From: Cyanobacteria bacterium CYA
Lineage (GTDB): Bacteria > Planctomycetota > Phycisphaerae > Phycisphaerales > UBA1924
Length of the DNA: 64,000 nt
Assembly: GCA_008363215.1 (NCBI GenBank)
Contig: RHKP01000021.1
Location: forward strand, 1-64,000
Reading direction: 5' to 3'
The notes beneath the pieces are model-generated. The model ran no database searches. It was not told the origin of the DNA and was given only the letters and a program-made list of their open reading frames with translations. This document shows positions 35,395-44,499 of the stretch, piece after piece (the stretch's first letter is position 1; every line of letters starts with the position of its first letter). Both the position numbers and the translations under genes were made by a program.

Positions 35395-37134
35395 ATGTTG
35401 AAGAGCCGCTCCTATGCCCATTCGGGCGGATCCGTGGCCTTGCTCGGCAGCACCATCGACGAGCACTTCCGTGACATCGTGTCCAGGTATGGCTCGTCGG
35501 AGGCGGTGGTGTCCATCCCACAGAGCACGCGCCTGACCTATTCGCAACTTGACGCCGAAGTGCAGAAGGTCGCACGGGCTTTCGTCGGCATCGGCATCGC
35601 GCGCGGCGATCGCGTAGGCATCTGGGCTACGGACAACATCGAGTGGGTGGTGCTCCAGATGGCCACGGCGCGCATCGGCGCGATCCTGGTGAACATCAAC
35701 CCGGCCTACCGGCTGAACGAACTGCGTCATGCCATGCAACTGGCGGAGATCGACTGTGCTGTGATCATGCCCAGTTTCAAGTCTTCGATGTACTGCGAGA
35801 TGCTGCACGAACTGGTGCCCGAGGCCGACCACTGCGAGCCGACAGATCTCAAGTGCAACTTGCTGCCGCATCTGCGGCGTGTGGTCATCTATGACCCGAT
35901 GGATCTGAAGCGGCGCGATCGCTGGGTGCGCGGGTTCATGACTTGGGTCGAGTTTCTCGACGCGGCCGGCAAGGTCACCGATGCGACGATTGAGGCGCAC
36001 TCGAACGAACTCGACACCGACGACCCGGTGAACATCCAGTTCACTTCGGGCACGACCGGGTTTCCCAAGGCCGTCGTTCTCACGCACCACAACATCCTCA
36101 ACAACGGATACTCCATCGGGAACGCCATGTCGTTCACGGAGAAGGACCGCCTGTGCGTGCCGCTGCCGTTTTATCACTGTTTCGGCATGGTGGTGTCAAA
36201 CCTGGCGTGCCTGACGCATGGCGCATGCATCGTCATCGCCACGCCGCATTTTGAAGCCGGCGCGACGCTCAGAGCGATCCAGGACGAACGGTGCACCGCG
36301 GTCCACGGCGTACCGACGATGTTCCTGGCCGAACTCGAGCACCCGGAGTTCCGGTCATTCAACCTTTCGAGCCTGCGCACGGGCATCATGGCCGGCGCTC
36401 CGTGTCCGCCCGAACTCATGCGGCGTGTGATCCATGAGATGGGTTGCCGGGAGATCATCATCGGCTACGGGCAGACCGAGTGCAGCCCCATCGCAACGCT
36501 GACCGATCCGCGGGACACCCTCGAGCACCGCACGCAGACGGTCGGCAGGCCCATCGCCCACCAGGAGTGCAAGATCGTCTCGCCCGAGACGGGGCAGATT
36601 CAGCCGCGCGGCGTGCCGGGCGAAGTGTGCATGCGCGGATATCACGTCATGCGCGGGTACTACTCGCAGCCCGAGGAGACCGCCAAGGCGATCGACGAAG
36701 CCGGCTGGCTCCATTCGGGCGATCTTGGCGTGATGGACGAGGACGGATATGTCTCGATCACCGGGCGGCTGAAAGACATGATCATCCGCGGCGGGGAGAA
36801 CATCTACCCGGCTGAGATCGAGGCGTTCTACTACGAGCACCCGGACATCGAGGAAATCTCCGTGTTCGGTGTGCCTGACAAGATGTACGGCGAGGAAGTC
36901 GGTGCATGGATTCGGCTGCGCAAGGGGGCCAGGGTCACCACGGAAGAACTCCAAGCCTGGGCTAAAGGCAAGATCGCCCACTACAAGATCCCCAGGTTGT
37001 TCTGGTTCGTCGAAGGCTTCCCGATGACCGTGACCGGCAAGATTCAGAAGAACCGCATCCGCGCGGCCGTGCAGCGCTGGCAGGAGGCCGGCGGGGACAC
37101 GAGCGGACAGCCCGTGACCGGCTACGTCGTCTGA
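35395..37134 (+). CDS. AMP-binding acyl-CoA synthetase (FadD-like)
   Basis: The 579-residue product belongs to the ANL superfamily. It carries the P-loop-like QFTSGTTGFPKAVVLTHHN (motif A3, ~residues 215-233), A5 IIGYGQTECSP, A7/A8 HSGDLGVMDEDGYVSITGRLKDMIIRGGENIYPAEIE, and the A10 catalytic lysine in VTGKIQKNRIR. It activates a carboxylic acid with ATP and loads it on CoA. The pattern with PFYHCFGMV and GAPCPPELMRRV is that of medium/long-chain fatty acyl-CoA ligases. Expected in the cytoplasm or at the membrane for beta-oxidation or lipid recycling. A TATACA hexamer about 55 bases upstream and a GCGAGGTG ribosome site support the ATG at 35395. Confidence 0.9.
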   Translation: MLKSRSYAHSGGSVALLGSTIDEHFRDIVSRYGSSEAVVSIPQSTRLTYSQLDAEVQKVARAFVGIGIARGDRVGIWATDNIEWVVLQMATARIGAILVNINPAYRLNELRHAMQLAEIDCAVIMPSFKSSMYCEMLHELVPEADHCEPTDLKCNLLPHLRRVVIYDPMDLKRRDRWVRGFMTWVEFLDAAGKVTDATIEAHSNELDTDDPVNIQFTSGTTGFPKAVVLTHHNILNNGYSIGNAMSFTEKDRLCVPLPFYHCFGMVVSNLACLTHGACIVIATPHFEAGATLRAIQDERCTAVHGVPTMFLAELEHPEFRSFNLSSLRTGIMAGAPCPPELMRRVIHEMGCREIIIGYGQTECSPIATLTDPRDTLEHRTQTVGRPIAHQECKIVSPETGQIQPRGVPGEVCMRGYHVMRGYYSQPEETAKAIDEAGWLHSGDLGVMDEDGYVSITGRLKDMIIRGGENIYPAEIEAFYYEHPDIEEISVFGVPDKMYGEEVGAWIRLRKGARVTTEELQAWAKGKIAHYKIPRLFWFVEGFPMTVTGKIQKNRIRAAVQRWQEAGGDTSGQPVTGYVV

Positions 37135-37202
37135 TTTCCGAGACCTCATCTCACTCCTGCCCGGCGCGTGCCGCGCCGTCCTCTTGCCAGGCGGGAAAAA
37201 CA

Positions 37203-37234
37203 GCAAGGCCCCGGGCGTGTGCCGGGGGCCTTGC
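37203..37234 (-). terminator. Rho-independent terminator of the FG-GAP gene
   Basis: GCAAGGCCCC (37203-37212) pairs perfectly with GGGGCCTTGC (37225-37234). On the minus strand it is followed by TGTTTTTCCC. It lies 22 bases past the stop of the FG-GAP protein and may also stop the convergent acyl-CoA synthetase transcript. Confidence 0.75.
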
Positions 37235-37255
37235 GTGCTTGACGGACGTGTCGGG

Positions 37256-39583
37256 TTACGGGCAGCCGTCAGAGAAGGCGCTCAGGAATCGCTGCACGTC
37301 GAAGAAGTCGATCACTCCGTCGGCGTTGAAGTCGGCCTGCGGATCCCCGTTGTCGAACAGGTTGAGGAACTCCTGCACGTCGAAGAAGTCAAGCGAGCCG
37401 TCGCCGTTGAGGTCCGGGCGGCAGACAACTTCGACGGTGCAGATGTTGGGCAGGACGGTGATGTCACCGGAGTCGACGTTGGCGACGACCATGCCGGGGC
37501 GCTCCTTGCCGTCGAACGAACCGAGAGCCAGGGCGATGGGCGAATTGCCGGTGCGGTGCATCATCGGAGGGGCGAAGGTGCCCAGACCCTCGTTGAGGAT
37601 CACCGCCGCGGCGTCCGCTCCCAGCAGCGCCACCACGATGTCCTCGTCGCCGTCGCGATCGATGTCCAGCAGTTTGGCGTCGTAGGGCGACGGGCCGGCG
37701 GGGTAGGCAACCGGTGCGTTGAAGGTTCCGAATCCGTTATTGCGCAGCACCCTGACCGTCTGGTCCAACTGGCTGGACACGACGATGTCCACGTCCATGT
37801 CCGCGTCGAAGTCGGCATAGGCGATGGAGTTCGGCCCGTCTGCGGCGGGGTAGTCGACCTTTGCGGCAAACGTCCCGTCCCCGTTGTTTGCAATCACCGA
37901 AATCGTGTCGTCGATCAGGTTGGCTACCACAATGTCCAGGTCGGTGTCCTGGTCAATGTCGAAGATCGCGACGTCCTGGGGTCCGTCGCCGGCCGGGCGG
38001 TTCACCAGCCCCGAAAATGTCCCATCGCCGTCGTTGAACAGGATGCTCACCGAGTCGGAGAGGTAGTTCGACACCGCCAGGTCGACAAAGCCGTCGTTGT
38101 TCAGGTCTCCGGCCGCGACGGCTGAGGGAGCATTCTGTACGGCGTACGCCACCGGGGCGGCCAGGGTGGCGTCCTGATTGTTCATCAGTACCGATACGCC
38201 GTTGAGGTAGTCGGTCACGACGAGGTCGAGGTAGTCGTCGTTATTGACGTCGGCGGCGACCAGGTTCGACGGGCCGGTGCCGGAGGCGAAGTTGACCGCG
38301 GGGTCAAAGGTGCCGCCCCCGTTGCCGAACAGCACCGAGATTGTGTTGGACGACAGGTTGGCCACGGCGATGTCGTCGTTTCCGTCGTTGTTCAGATCAA
38401 CCATGACCACTGCGTCGGGGTTGCTGCCCACGTCATAGGTGGAAGCGCCGACAAAGTCACCGGCCCCGCGGTTCATCAGCGGCACCACGCCGCCCTCGTT
38501 GTACAGACAGGCGACCAGGTCGGGGTCCGCATCCTGGTCGATGTCCGAGGCCGTGATGCCGATGCAGCCCGAGCCGGCGTCCAGTTGGTCGGTCAGAGTG
38601 AAGTTGCCGGCGCCGTCATTGGCAAAGACGCTGGCGTTGTTTCCCAGCCAGTTGGCCACGCCCATGTCCAAGTCCGAATCCCCGTCGGCGTCCATCAGCG
38701 CGATGGCGCGGGGCCAGTTGCCGCTGGCGAATGTGGTTGCGGCCCCGAAGGTGCCGTCACCTGCGCCGGGAAGGATACGGATGGTGTTGGTGGTGGGGCA
38801 GCCCAGCGCCAGGTCGGCGTGGGTGTCACCGTTCAGGTCGCCGATGGCGACACACACAGGCTGGTCGCCCGGGTCATAACTGACGGCGGGGGCGAACGTG
38901 CCTCCTCCGTTGTTGAGCAGCACGCAGGCCGACTGCCCGCCGCGGCAGGCGACGACAATGTCCATGTCCGAGTCGTGGTCGAGATCGGCGACCGCAACAC
39001 CCCAGGGCGCGTCTGCGGCGGGGTAGTCGACGGCTGCGGCGAAGGTGCCGCTGCCGTCATTCATGAGGATCGAGACGTTGTCGCCTGTGTTGTTGGCGAT
39101 CACCGCGTCCAGGTCAGAGTCGCCGTCGAGGTCGGCCAGCGACATGGCCCACGGGCGGGCGCCTACGGCGCTGGTTCCGCCGGCGCTGAAGGTGCCGTCG
39201 CCGTTGTTCAGCAGCACCGTCATGGTGTTGTGAAGGTTATTGGCCACGGCGATGTCGGGGTCTCCGTCGCCGTTCAGGTCGCCGAACGCTACGGCGTAGG
39301 GACGATCACCCACGGTGTAGTGGGCCGCAGGCCCGAACGAGCCGTCCGAGTTGCCCATCATCACCGCCACTTGGTCGGTGTTGGCGTTGGGCACAACCAG
39401 GTCCGGCGCGCCGTCGCCGTTCAAGTCGCCCGACACGATCGTGTAGGGCGTCGGCCCGGTGGCGAAGAATGAACCGGCGAACTGCGGACCGGCGCAGGGC
39501 GACAACCCCTGAGCACCAGCCCCCATCGCTAGTCCAGACACAGTGAGCAGGCACGTCGCCCGACGGCTCAGTCTGACGGTCAT
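37256..39583 (-). CDS. Secreted FG-GAP/VCBS repeat protein with two dockerin-like repeats
   Basis: The 775-residue product has a signal peptide (ATCLLTVSGLAMGAGAQG). It then has about 13 repeats of ~48 residues of the FG-GAP/VCBS type (DLNGDGAPDLVVPNANTDQVAVMMGN is the first; the recurring core is D-x-(N/D)-x-D-x-x-x-D-(I/L)-x-V-A-N and NxGDGTF). These fold as a calcium-binding beta-propeller, probably two blades sets. After CTVEVVC the C-terminus carries two dockerin-like loops, DLNGDGSLDFFDVQEFLNLF and DFNADGVIDFFDVQRFLSAF, ending DGCP. It is expected at the cell surface or in an exported complex, binding a partner through the dockerins. Start at 39583 follows a G-rich ribosome site. purD is upstream on the same strand with a 252-base gap. 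Confidence 0.85.
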   Translation of the reverse strand: MTVRLSRRATCLLTVSGLAMGAGAQGLSPCAGPQFAGSFFATGPTPYTIVSGDLNGDGAPDLVVPNANTDQVAVMMGNSDGSFGPAAHYTVGDRPYAVAFGDLNGDGDPDIAVANNLHNTMTVLLNNGDGTFSAGGTSAVGARPWAMSLADLDGDSDLDAVIANNTGDNVSILMNDGSGTFAAAVDYPAADAPWGVAVADLDHDSDMDIVVACRGGQSACVLLNNGGGTFAPAVSYDPGDQPVCVAIGDLNGDTHADLALGCPTTNTIRILPGAGDGTFGAATTFASGNWPRAIALMDADGDSDLDMGVANWLGNNASVFANDGAGNFTLTDQLDAGSGCIGITASDIDQDADPDLVACLYNEGGVVPLMNRGAGDFVGASTYDVGSNPDAVVMVDLNNDGNDDIAVANLSSNTISVLFGNGGGTFDPAVNFASGTGPSNLVAADVNNDDYLDLVVTDYLNGVSVLMNNQDATLAAPVAYAVQNAPSAVAAGDLNNDGFVDLAVSNYLSDSVSILFNDGDGTFSGLVNRPAGDGPQDVAIFDIDQDTDLDIVVANLIDDTISVIANNGDGTFAAKVDYPAADGPNSIAYADFDADMDVDIVVSSQLDQTVRVLRNNGFGTFNAPVAYPAGPSPYDAKLLDIDRDGDEDIVVALLGADAAAVILNEGLGTFAPPMMHRTGNSPIALALGSFDGKERPGMVVANVDSGDITVLPNICTVEVVCRPDLNGDGSLDFFDVQEFLNLFDNGDPQADFNADGVIDFFDVQRFLSAFSDGCP

Positions 39584-39835
39584 GTGAAGACCCCCCCTTC
39601 CATTGGAGCGCATGGGAGTATCGGCATGGAACCCCCTCTACTGGCTGAAGATACAGCGCCCGCGAGTGTTGGCCAGTGAACCTGTGCGCTTTCGGGGGTC
39701 TGGAGCCTTTGCTCCATCGATGCGCGATGGCGAGCACGGTGCGAGAATCGCCCAGAGTTCACTCTGGAGAACATCATCCCGTGACTAGGGCTTGCCCGGT
39801 CAGGATGTGATTGAGGCCCGAAATCGTCAACTGCC

Positions 39836-41134
39836 TCACGCGCCGGCGACGACGGCCGCACGTCCGATATCCGAACGGACCTGCATCCCCGGGAAGGTGA
39901 TCTTCCCGACTGCGGCATACGCCCGGCGGCGCGCCTCACCCAGGTCGCGCCCAAGCGCCGTGACGTTGAGCACACGCCCGCCGGCCGTCACGATGCGCCC
40001 TTGCTCGTCGCGCCTGGTCCCGGCGTGCTGGATCGTCACGCCCGGCATCGCCGCCGCGTCGTCCAGACCCTCGATCACATGCCCGGAGCGAGGCTTCTCA
40101 GGGTAACCGGAAGCGGCAAGCACGATGCAGACAGCCGCGTCGGGCTTCCAGCGCACGTCGATCTGATCGAGCGTTCCCGTGGCTGTGGCTTCGAGCAGGT
40201 CGATCAGGTCCGAGTCGAGGCGCGCCATGAGGGGCTGGCATTCGGGGTCGCCGAAGCGCACGTTGAACTCGAGAACCTTGGGTCCTGCGGGTGTGAGCAT
40301 GAGACCGGTGTAGAGCACGCCGCGGTAGTCGATACCCTCGCGGCGGAGGGCGTCAATGGTCGGCACGATGATTTCGCGCTCGATGCGCGACATCATGGCG
40401 TCGTCGATGGTCGAGGAGGGGCAGAAAGCGCCCATGCCGCCGGTGTTCGGGCCTTCGTCATAATCGCGCAGCCGCTTGTGGTCCTGGCATGGCGGAAGAA
40501 TGAGGATGTTGGAGCCGTCGACCAGCGCGAGCAGTGAAGCCTCAGGCCCGGTCAAGCGTTCCTCGATGACCACGCGCCGTCCCGCATCGCCGAAGATGCG
40601 GCGACGCATCACCTGGTCGATCGCTTCGGTCGCATCGTCCTTGGTGCGGCAAACGAACACGCCCTTGCCCTTGGCCAGACCCGAAGCCTTGACCACAGGC
40701 GCCTCGGTGCGAGACTGCACGTAGGCTTCGGCCGCCTCGGGGTCATCAAAGGTGCGGGATTCGGCGGTGGGGATGGAGGCCGCTCGCATCAGATGCTTGG
40801 CCCACGATTTGTCGGCTTCGAGCAGGGCGCCGGCCTTGTTGGGTCCAAACACCAGTCGGCTTTCCGACGTCAGCGCATCGGCGTATCCCTCCGCCAGCGG
40901 GTCTTCCGGGCCGATGACCACCAGGCTGATGTCGTGGTGATCGCAGAACTGACGCAGACGGTACATCTCACGAAAGTCCACCGGCACGTCGACGGGTTGC
41001 CCGAGCTCGGCCAGTCCGGGATTGGCGGGGTGGCTGATCCACAGCGTCCGGAGGCGAGGCGAGCGCTTCAAGGCCGAAGCCAGCGCGTGCTCGCGCCCGC
41101 CGCCGCCGATGAGAAGGACGTTGTGGGTGCGCAT
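39836..41134 (-). CDS. purD: Phosphoribosylamine-glycine ligase PurD
   Basis: Second step of purine synthesis: ATP-dependent joining of glycine to 5-phosphoribosylamine. The 432-residue product opens VLLIGGGGREHALASALKRSP (N-domain). It has LVVIGPEDPLAEGYADAL, GPNKAGALLEADKSWAKHLM, the ATP-grasp lysine region PVVKASGLAKGKGVFVC, the family signature FNVRFGDPECQPLM, and the C-domain YPEKPRSGHVIEGL. The in-frame start at 41161 is nine codons longer, but a TACCAT hexamer lies five bases before the ATG at 41134 and the protein similarity begins immediately after it. No other pur genes are adjacent. Confidence 0.95.
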   Translation of the reverse strand: MRTHNVLLIGGGGREHALASALKRSPRLRTLWISHPANPGLAELGQPVDVPVDFREMYRLRQFCDHHDISLVVIGPEDPLAEGYADALTSESRLVFGPNKAGALLEADKSWAKHLMRAASIPTAESRTFDDPEAAEAYVQSRTEAPVVKASGLAKGKGVFVCRTKDDATEAIDQVMRRRIFGDAGRRVVIEERLTGPEASLLALVDGSNILILPPCQDHKRLRDYDEGPNTGGMGAFCPSSTIDDAMMSRIEREIIVPTIDALRREGIDYRGVLYTGLMLTPAGPKVLEFNVRFGDPECQPLMARLDSDLIDLLEATATGTLDQIDVRWKPDAAVCIVLAASGYPEKPRSGHVIEGLDDAAAMPGVTIQHAGTRRDEQGRIVTAGGRVLNVTALGRDLGEARRRAYAAVGKITFPGMQVRSDIGRAAVVAGA

Positions 41135-41637
41135 GGGCGATGGTATGGCGCGGGCGGGCATGTGCGCCGATGCGCGTGAGATTGCATGGCGACTGTCGCT
41201 TTCGAGATGTCATGTATGCAGTCGGAGGCGGCCGCACCTTCGATCGTCCTCCAGCCGCCTCATGCTCAGAATCGCGCCATCAATCCGGGATTTCTGAGAA
41301 CAAGTTGGCGCGCGTGGCGAACCGAACGGACGGGGTGACCCCCCGTAGCGGCTCGCCTGCCCGTCTGTGCATCGAGGGCGGGGCCGGTCGGTCTGGCCGG
41401 TCGGCCGCGCCATTTGCCATACGTCGCCACGCTTTCGGGCTGTGGCGGTGCTGAACGACCCTTCGGGGTGCTGCCGACGGTTCTGACCGACCGCCGGCAG
41501 TTTTCTGGGCTTGATCCGTGAGCGGTGCAAACCCCCCAGGCATGGGGATGGAATGTGTATCGAGCAGATTCGGTGTTGCCATGTCGCGGCGGCCCAGGCG
41601 GCTTCGGCGGGCGAGCCGTGCGGACCTCGGCGCGGCG
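41135..41637. other. Gene-free gap between purD and the tRNA-fMet promoter
   Basis: About 500 bases without a supported gene. The leftmost part holds the purD promoter. Open frames on the minus strand include a translation of the tRNA gene in antisense (a known artefact) and are not accepted. A GC-rich imperfect inverted repeat (CTGCCGACGG...CCGCCGGCAG, ~41471-41501) is the only visible structure. Confidence 0.5.
41140..41145 (-). promoter_or_regulatory. -10 element (TACCAT) five bases before purD
   Basis: On the minus strand TACCAT is followed by CGCCC and the ATG at 41134. It supports the shorter purD start and a leaderless mRNA. Confidence 0.45.
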
Positions 41638-41666
41638 TTGACCGACTCCGGCGACGGACCTAGCAT
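41638..41666 (+). promoter_or_regulatory. Sigma-70-type promoter of the tRNA-fMet gene
   Basis: TTGACC (41638-41643) and TAGCAT (41661-41666) are separated by exactly 17 bases. The expected start of transcription, about 41673, lies just before the tRNA 5' end at 41678. The same TTGACC/TAnnnT pair recurs before the XRE gene at 56428. Confidence 0.75.
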
Positions 41667-41676
41667 CGTGACCTGT

Positions 41677-41751
<75 letters not shown>

Positions 41752-41756
41752 TTGCC

Positions 41757-41790
41757 GGGCCGGTTGCGAAAGCAGCCGGCCCTTTGGTTT
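41757..41790 (+). terminator. Terminator with GAAA tetraloop after tRNA-fMet
   Basis: GGGCCGGTTGC (41757-41767) pairs with GCAGCCGGCCC (41772-41782) through one G-T wobble around a GAAA tetraloop. It is followed by TTTGGTTTT. It begins five bases after the tRNA. Confidence 0.75.
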
Positions 41791-41796
41791 TCAGGG

Positions 41797-41828
41797 AACG
41801 CCGCCGAGAGACCTCGGCGGCGTTTTCG
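41797..41828 (+). terminator. Second terminator after tRNA-fMet
   Basis: A perfect 12-base stem (41797-41808 with 41813-41824) with a 4-base loop, followed by TTCGCGTTTT. Two strong terminators in tandem insulate the tRNA gene from the mobile region, or one of them belongs to the element end. Confidence 0.75.
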
Positions 41829-42057
41829 CGTTTTGGCCCACGTTCCGTAGGGTTCGCCAACGCGACCGCCCGTGGGCCGGGTCTCTGCCGTGCCTCGTGT
41901 CCATAACCGGCTCTGGCCCGCTCGGGCCTCCCGGGCACGATTTCGGCCCAAAGTCTCTCCGCGTCTCTCTTCGCCGGGTGTCCGGGTTAAGAGGGGTTGG
42001 TGCTCGCGAGAGCGCGGCAGATGAAGTCACTTCGGTAACGCGATGCAGTCGGGTTGA

Positions 42058-42114
42058 TCCGCCGACATCGACCCGGCGGTTCACAAGCGGGCAGATCGCG
42101 CGACGGCTGCATAG
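42058..42114 (+). pseudogene. Possible 3' remnant of a sigma-like gene
   Basis: The last codons before the TAG at 42112 read HKRADRATAA, close to the end of the sigma-like protein at 60009-60602 (EKRADDSSAA). The DNA identity continues past the stop (GGGAACCAC). The frame is closed 18 codons upstream by TGA at 42055. It looks like the truncated tail of a second copy of that gene. Confidence 0.4.
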
Positions 42115-42122
42115 GGAACCAC
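42085..42122 (+). repeat. Left copy of a 38-base direct repeat
   Basis: AAGCGGGCAGAT, nine variable bases, then GCTGCATAGGGAACCAC. The right copy at 60573-60610 has the same 12 and 17 bases in the same orientation. The two copies bracket the recombinase module, the restriction-like operon and its regulators (18.5 kb). Confidence 0.7.
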
Positions 42123-42160
42123 TACCGGTGCGTGCGCTGCACCGGCTGGCTGGAGCCCCG

Positions 42161-42367
42161 ATGCGAACCCAGAACCCAGAGACCATGACGCCCGCGGAAC
42201 GTGACGCAGAAGTGGCCAGCATCCTCGCCCTCGGCCTCGCGCGTGCCATCCATACGGATCGTTCGCGTTCCACCCGGGAGGCGAGCGACCTGGCGAAATC
42301 TGACGCCGAGCGACTTGAACTTCCGCAGCATGCAGACCTCAGTGTCTCCGCACGGCCCCGGGGTTAG
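42161..42367 (+). CDS. Small protein upstream of the DUF2924/recombinase pair
   Basis: A 68-residue product with a helical core MTPAERDAEVASILALGLARAI followed by a charged, disordered-looking tail (SRSTREASDLAKSDAERLEL). I do not recognise a named family. Small proteins of the type PxERxxEVAxILAxGxxR are often seen near DUF2924 and recombinase genes of mobile elements, and this may be one (from memory, not verified). An internal ATG at 42185 is an alternative start. The DUF2924 gene begins 31 bases after the stop. Confidence 0.45.
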   Translation: MRTQNPETMTPAERDAEVASILALGLARAIHTDRSRSTREASDLAKSDAERLELPQHADLSVSARPRG

Positions 42368-42397
42368 GGCTCCGGACCGATGCGAAGAGGAACCCCC

Positions 42398-42904
42398 ATG
42401 TCTGATGCGATCGAACGACAACTCGGCGAGCTTCAGCGGATGACCACCAGCGACCTGGTGGACCGCTACGAGGAACTCCACGGCCACGCCTGCCGCACGC
42501 GGCACCGCGCTTACCTGATCCGCAAGATCGCGTGGCGCATCCAGGCCAACGCGGAGGGCGATCTGAGCGAGCGGGCCAAGCGGCGGGCGGCCGAACTGGC
42601 GGACGACGCCGAGATCCGCACGATGGCTCCCCGCTCGTTCACCTCCCCGCCGCAGCCCGGCGAGATTCGCACCCGCGTGCGTTCGCTCGACCCGCGGGAC
42701 CGGCGGGACCCACGCCTGCCGCCGCCGGGCTCGGCGATCGTCCGCCAGTACAAGGGACGGACGATCCGTGTGACGGTGCTCGCCGACGGTGAGGGCTTCG
42801 AGTTCGACGGCGAGCGGTACGGCACGCTCTCGGTGATCGCCAAGAAGGTGACGGGTCAGCACATCAACGGCTACCGCTTCTTCGGATTGCGGGGTGGGCG
42901 ATGA
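42398..42904 (+). CDS. DUF2924 domain protein
   Basis: The 168-residue product has the DUF2924 pattern: an N-terminal helical part (ELQRMTTSDLVDRYEELHG and the RHRAYLIRKIAWRIQANAEGDLSERAKRRA block), and a C-terminal part with PRLPPPGSAIVRQYKGRTIRVTVLADGEGFEFDGERYGTLSVIAKKVTGQHINGYRFFGL. DUF2924 genes sit next to serine recombinases in phage-like and plasmid elements; the molecular role is unknown, but the C-terminal part looks like a small DNA-binding beta fold. Its stop overlaps the recombinase start (ATGA, 42901-42904), indicating translational coupling. The ATG at 42398 is preceded by GAAGAGGAACC. Confidence 0.85.
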   Translation: MSDAIERQLGELQRMTTSDLVDRYEELHGHACRTRHRAYLIRKIAWRIQANAEGDLSERAKRRAAELADDAEIRTMAPRSFTSPPQPGEIRTRVRSLDPRDRRDPRLPPPGSAIVRQYKGRTIRVTVLADGEGFEFDGERYGTLSVIAKKVTGQHINGYRFFGLRGGR

Positions 42905-44499
42905 CCAAGCGTGGCCAAACAACCGGAATGCCGCCGTCGCGGGAACGGGGCTCGGGCGCAGCCAGGCCCATCCGGTGCGCGATCTACACCCGCAAGAGCA
43001 GCGAGGAGGGTCTCGAACTCGAGTTCAACTCGCTCGACGCCCAGCGGGAGGCTGGGGAGTCCTACATCGCCAGCCAGCGGAACGAAGGCTGGATCTGCCT
43101 TCCTGACCGCTACGACGACGGTGGTTTCTCCGGCGGTAGCATGGAGCGGCCGGCGCTGGCGCACCTGCTGAAGGACATCGAGGCTGGCAAGGTCGACTGC
43201 GTCGTGGTCTACAAGGTGGACCGCCTCAGCCGGTCGCTGATGGACTTCGCTCGCATCATGGAGACGTTCGACCGCAAGGGCGTGTCGTTCGTCTCCGTCA
43301 CGCAGCAGTTCAACACCACCAGTTCGATGGGGCGGCTGACGCTCAACATCCTGCTGTCGTTCGCCCAGTTCGAAAGGGAGATCATCGGCGAGCGGATCCG
43401 CGACAAGATCGCCGCACAGAAACGCCGGGGCAAGTGGGCGGGCGGCGTGCCCATCCTGGGCTACGACGTCGATCGGTCCGGCAGCAGCCCCCGCCTGGTG
43501 GTCAACCCGCGCGAGGCGGCCAAGGTCCGCGCGATCTTTCAGATGTACCTCGACAAGGGCTCGCTTCAGCGGACGGTGACCGAGCTGCGGCACCGGGAAT
43601 GGAAGAACAAGCGCCGGCTGACCAAGAAGGGAGAAAGCGTCGGCGGCCAGCCCTTCAACACGGGCACCCTCCACGTTCTTCTGACCAATCCGCTTCTGAC
43701 GGGCAAGATCGTCCACCGGGGCAACACGTATGACGGTGAGCACGATGCCATCGTCGACCCCGCCTTGTTCGAGCGGGTGCGCCAGCAGCTCCTGGAGAAC
43801 GGCCGGACCGGTGGCGTCGAGATGCGCAACAAGTACGGGGCCCTACTGCGCGGGCTCATCCGGTGCAAGAAGTGCGACTGCGCGATGATCCACACGTTCT
43901 ATGGCAAAGGGAACAAGCAGTACCGCTACTACCGGTGCTTGGAGGCCATCAAGAACGGGGCGCACACCTGCGAGGCGTCGTCGCTGCCGGGGCTGGAGAT
44001 CGAGAAGCTCGTCGTCGATGAAATCCGCACGCTCGGCAACGACCGAGCGTTGCTGGACCGCATCCTGGCCGAGGCCCAAGTCAACACAGAGAAGGAACGC
44101 ACGGCGCTCAACACCGAGCGGGCGTCCATCCACGCCTCGCTTGGCCGCATGGAAAAGGAGCTTCGGGAACTCGTCGCGGACAAGAGCGGGAACGCGGCTG
44201 CCACCGCCCGGCTGGCCAGCGCACACGAGCAGGTCAGCGGCGCTCGGAGCCGGCTCGCGGAGATCGAGACCCGGCTCGGCGTACTCGGGGCCAAGGCAAT
44301 CAACCGCGAGGAGGCCAGGCGAGCACTCAACGAGTTTGACGGCGTCTGGTCCCAACTGTCGCCCCGCGAGCAGGGCCGGGTACTGAAGTTGCTCTTATCG
44401 AAGATCGAGTACGACGCGGAGAACGCCACCGTCGCGGTGACATTCCGAGCGACCGGAATCGCAGCGCTGTGCACCCGCCGACTGGAGGAAGCCGCGTGA
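42901..44499 (+). CDS. Large serine site-specific recombinase
   Basis: The 532-residue product has an N-terminal resolvase/invertase catalytic domain with the nucleophile Ser in IYTRKSSEEG (residues ~28-37), the arginine-bearing DRYDDGGFSGGSMERPAL and VDCVVVYKVDRLSRSL, and the helix-E block GRLTLNILLSFAQFEREIIGERIRDK. Next come the recombinase domain (GGVPILGYD to NTGTLHVLLTNPLLTGKIVHRG) and a zinc ribbon (CKKCDCAMIHTF...YRCLEAIKNGAHTC). The last part is a coiled coil (RTALNTERASIHASLGRMEKELREL) that controls direction in large serine integrases. It is the likely integrase of the island. Its stop overlaps the GTG of the next gene (GTGA). Confidence 0.93.
   Translation: MTKRGQTTGMPPSRERGSGAARPIRCAIYTRKSSEEGLELEFNSLDAQREAGESYIASQRNEGWICLPDRYDDGGFSGGSMERPALAHLLKDIEAGKVDCVVVYKVDRLSRSLMDFARIMETFDRKGVSFVSVTQQFNTTSSMGRLTLNILLSFAQFEREIIGERIRDKIAAQKRRGKWAGGVPILGYDVDRSGSSPRLVVNPREAAKVRAIFQMYLDKGSLQRTVTELRHREWKNKRRLTKKGESVGGQPFNTGTLHVLLTNPLLTGKIVHRGNTYDGEHDAIVDPALFERVRQQLLENGRTGGVEMRNKYGALLRGLIRCKKCDCAMIHTFYGKGNKQYRYYRCLEAIKNGAHTCEASSLPGLEIEKLVVDEIRTLGNDRALLDRILAEAQVNTEKERTALNTERASIHASLGRMEKELRELVADKSGNAAATARLASAHEQVSGARSRLAEIETRLGVLGAKAINREEARRALNEFDGVWSQLSPREQGRVLKLLLSKIEYDAENATVAVTFRATGIAALCTRRLEEAA

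Larger units (their letters stand above)
41829..42160. other. Gap at the left end of the island
   Basis: No full gene. Holds the 3' remnant of a sigma-like gene and the left copy of a 38-base direct repeat (42085-42122). The recombination site of the island would be expected between 41751 and here, but no core can be pointed out without the other end. Confidence 0.4.
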
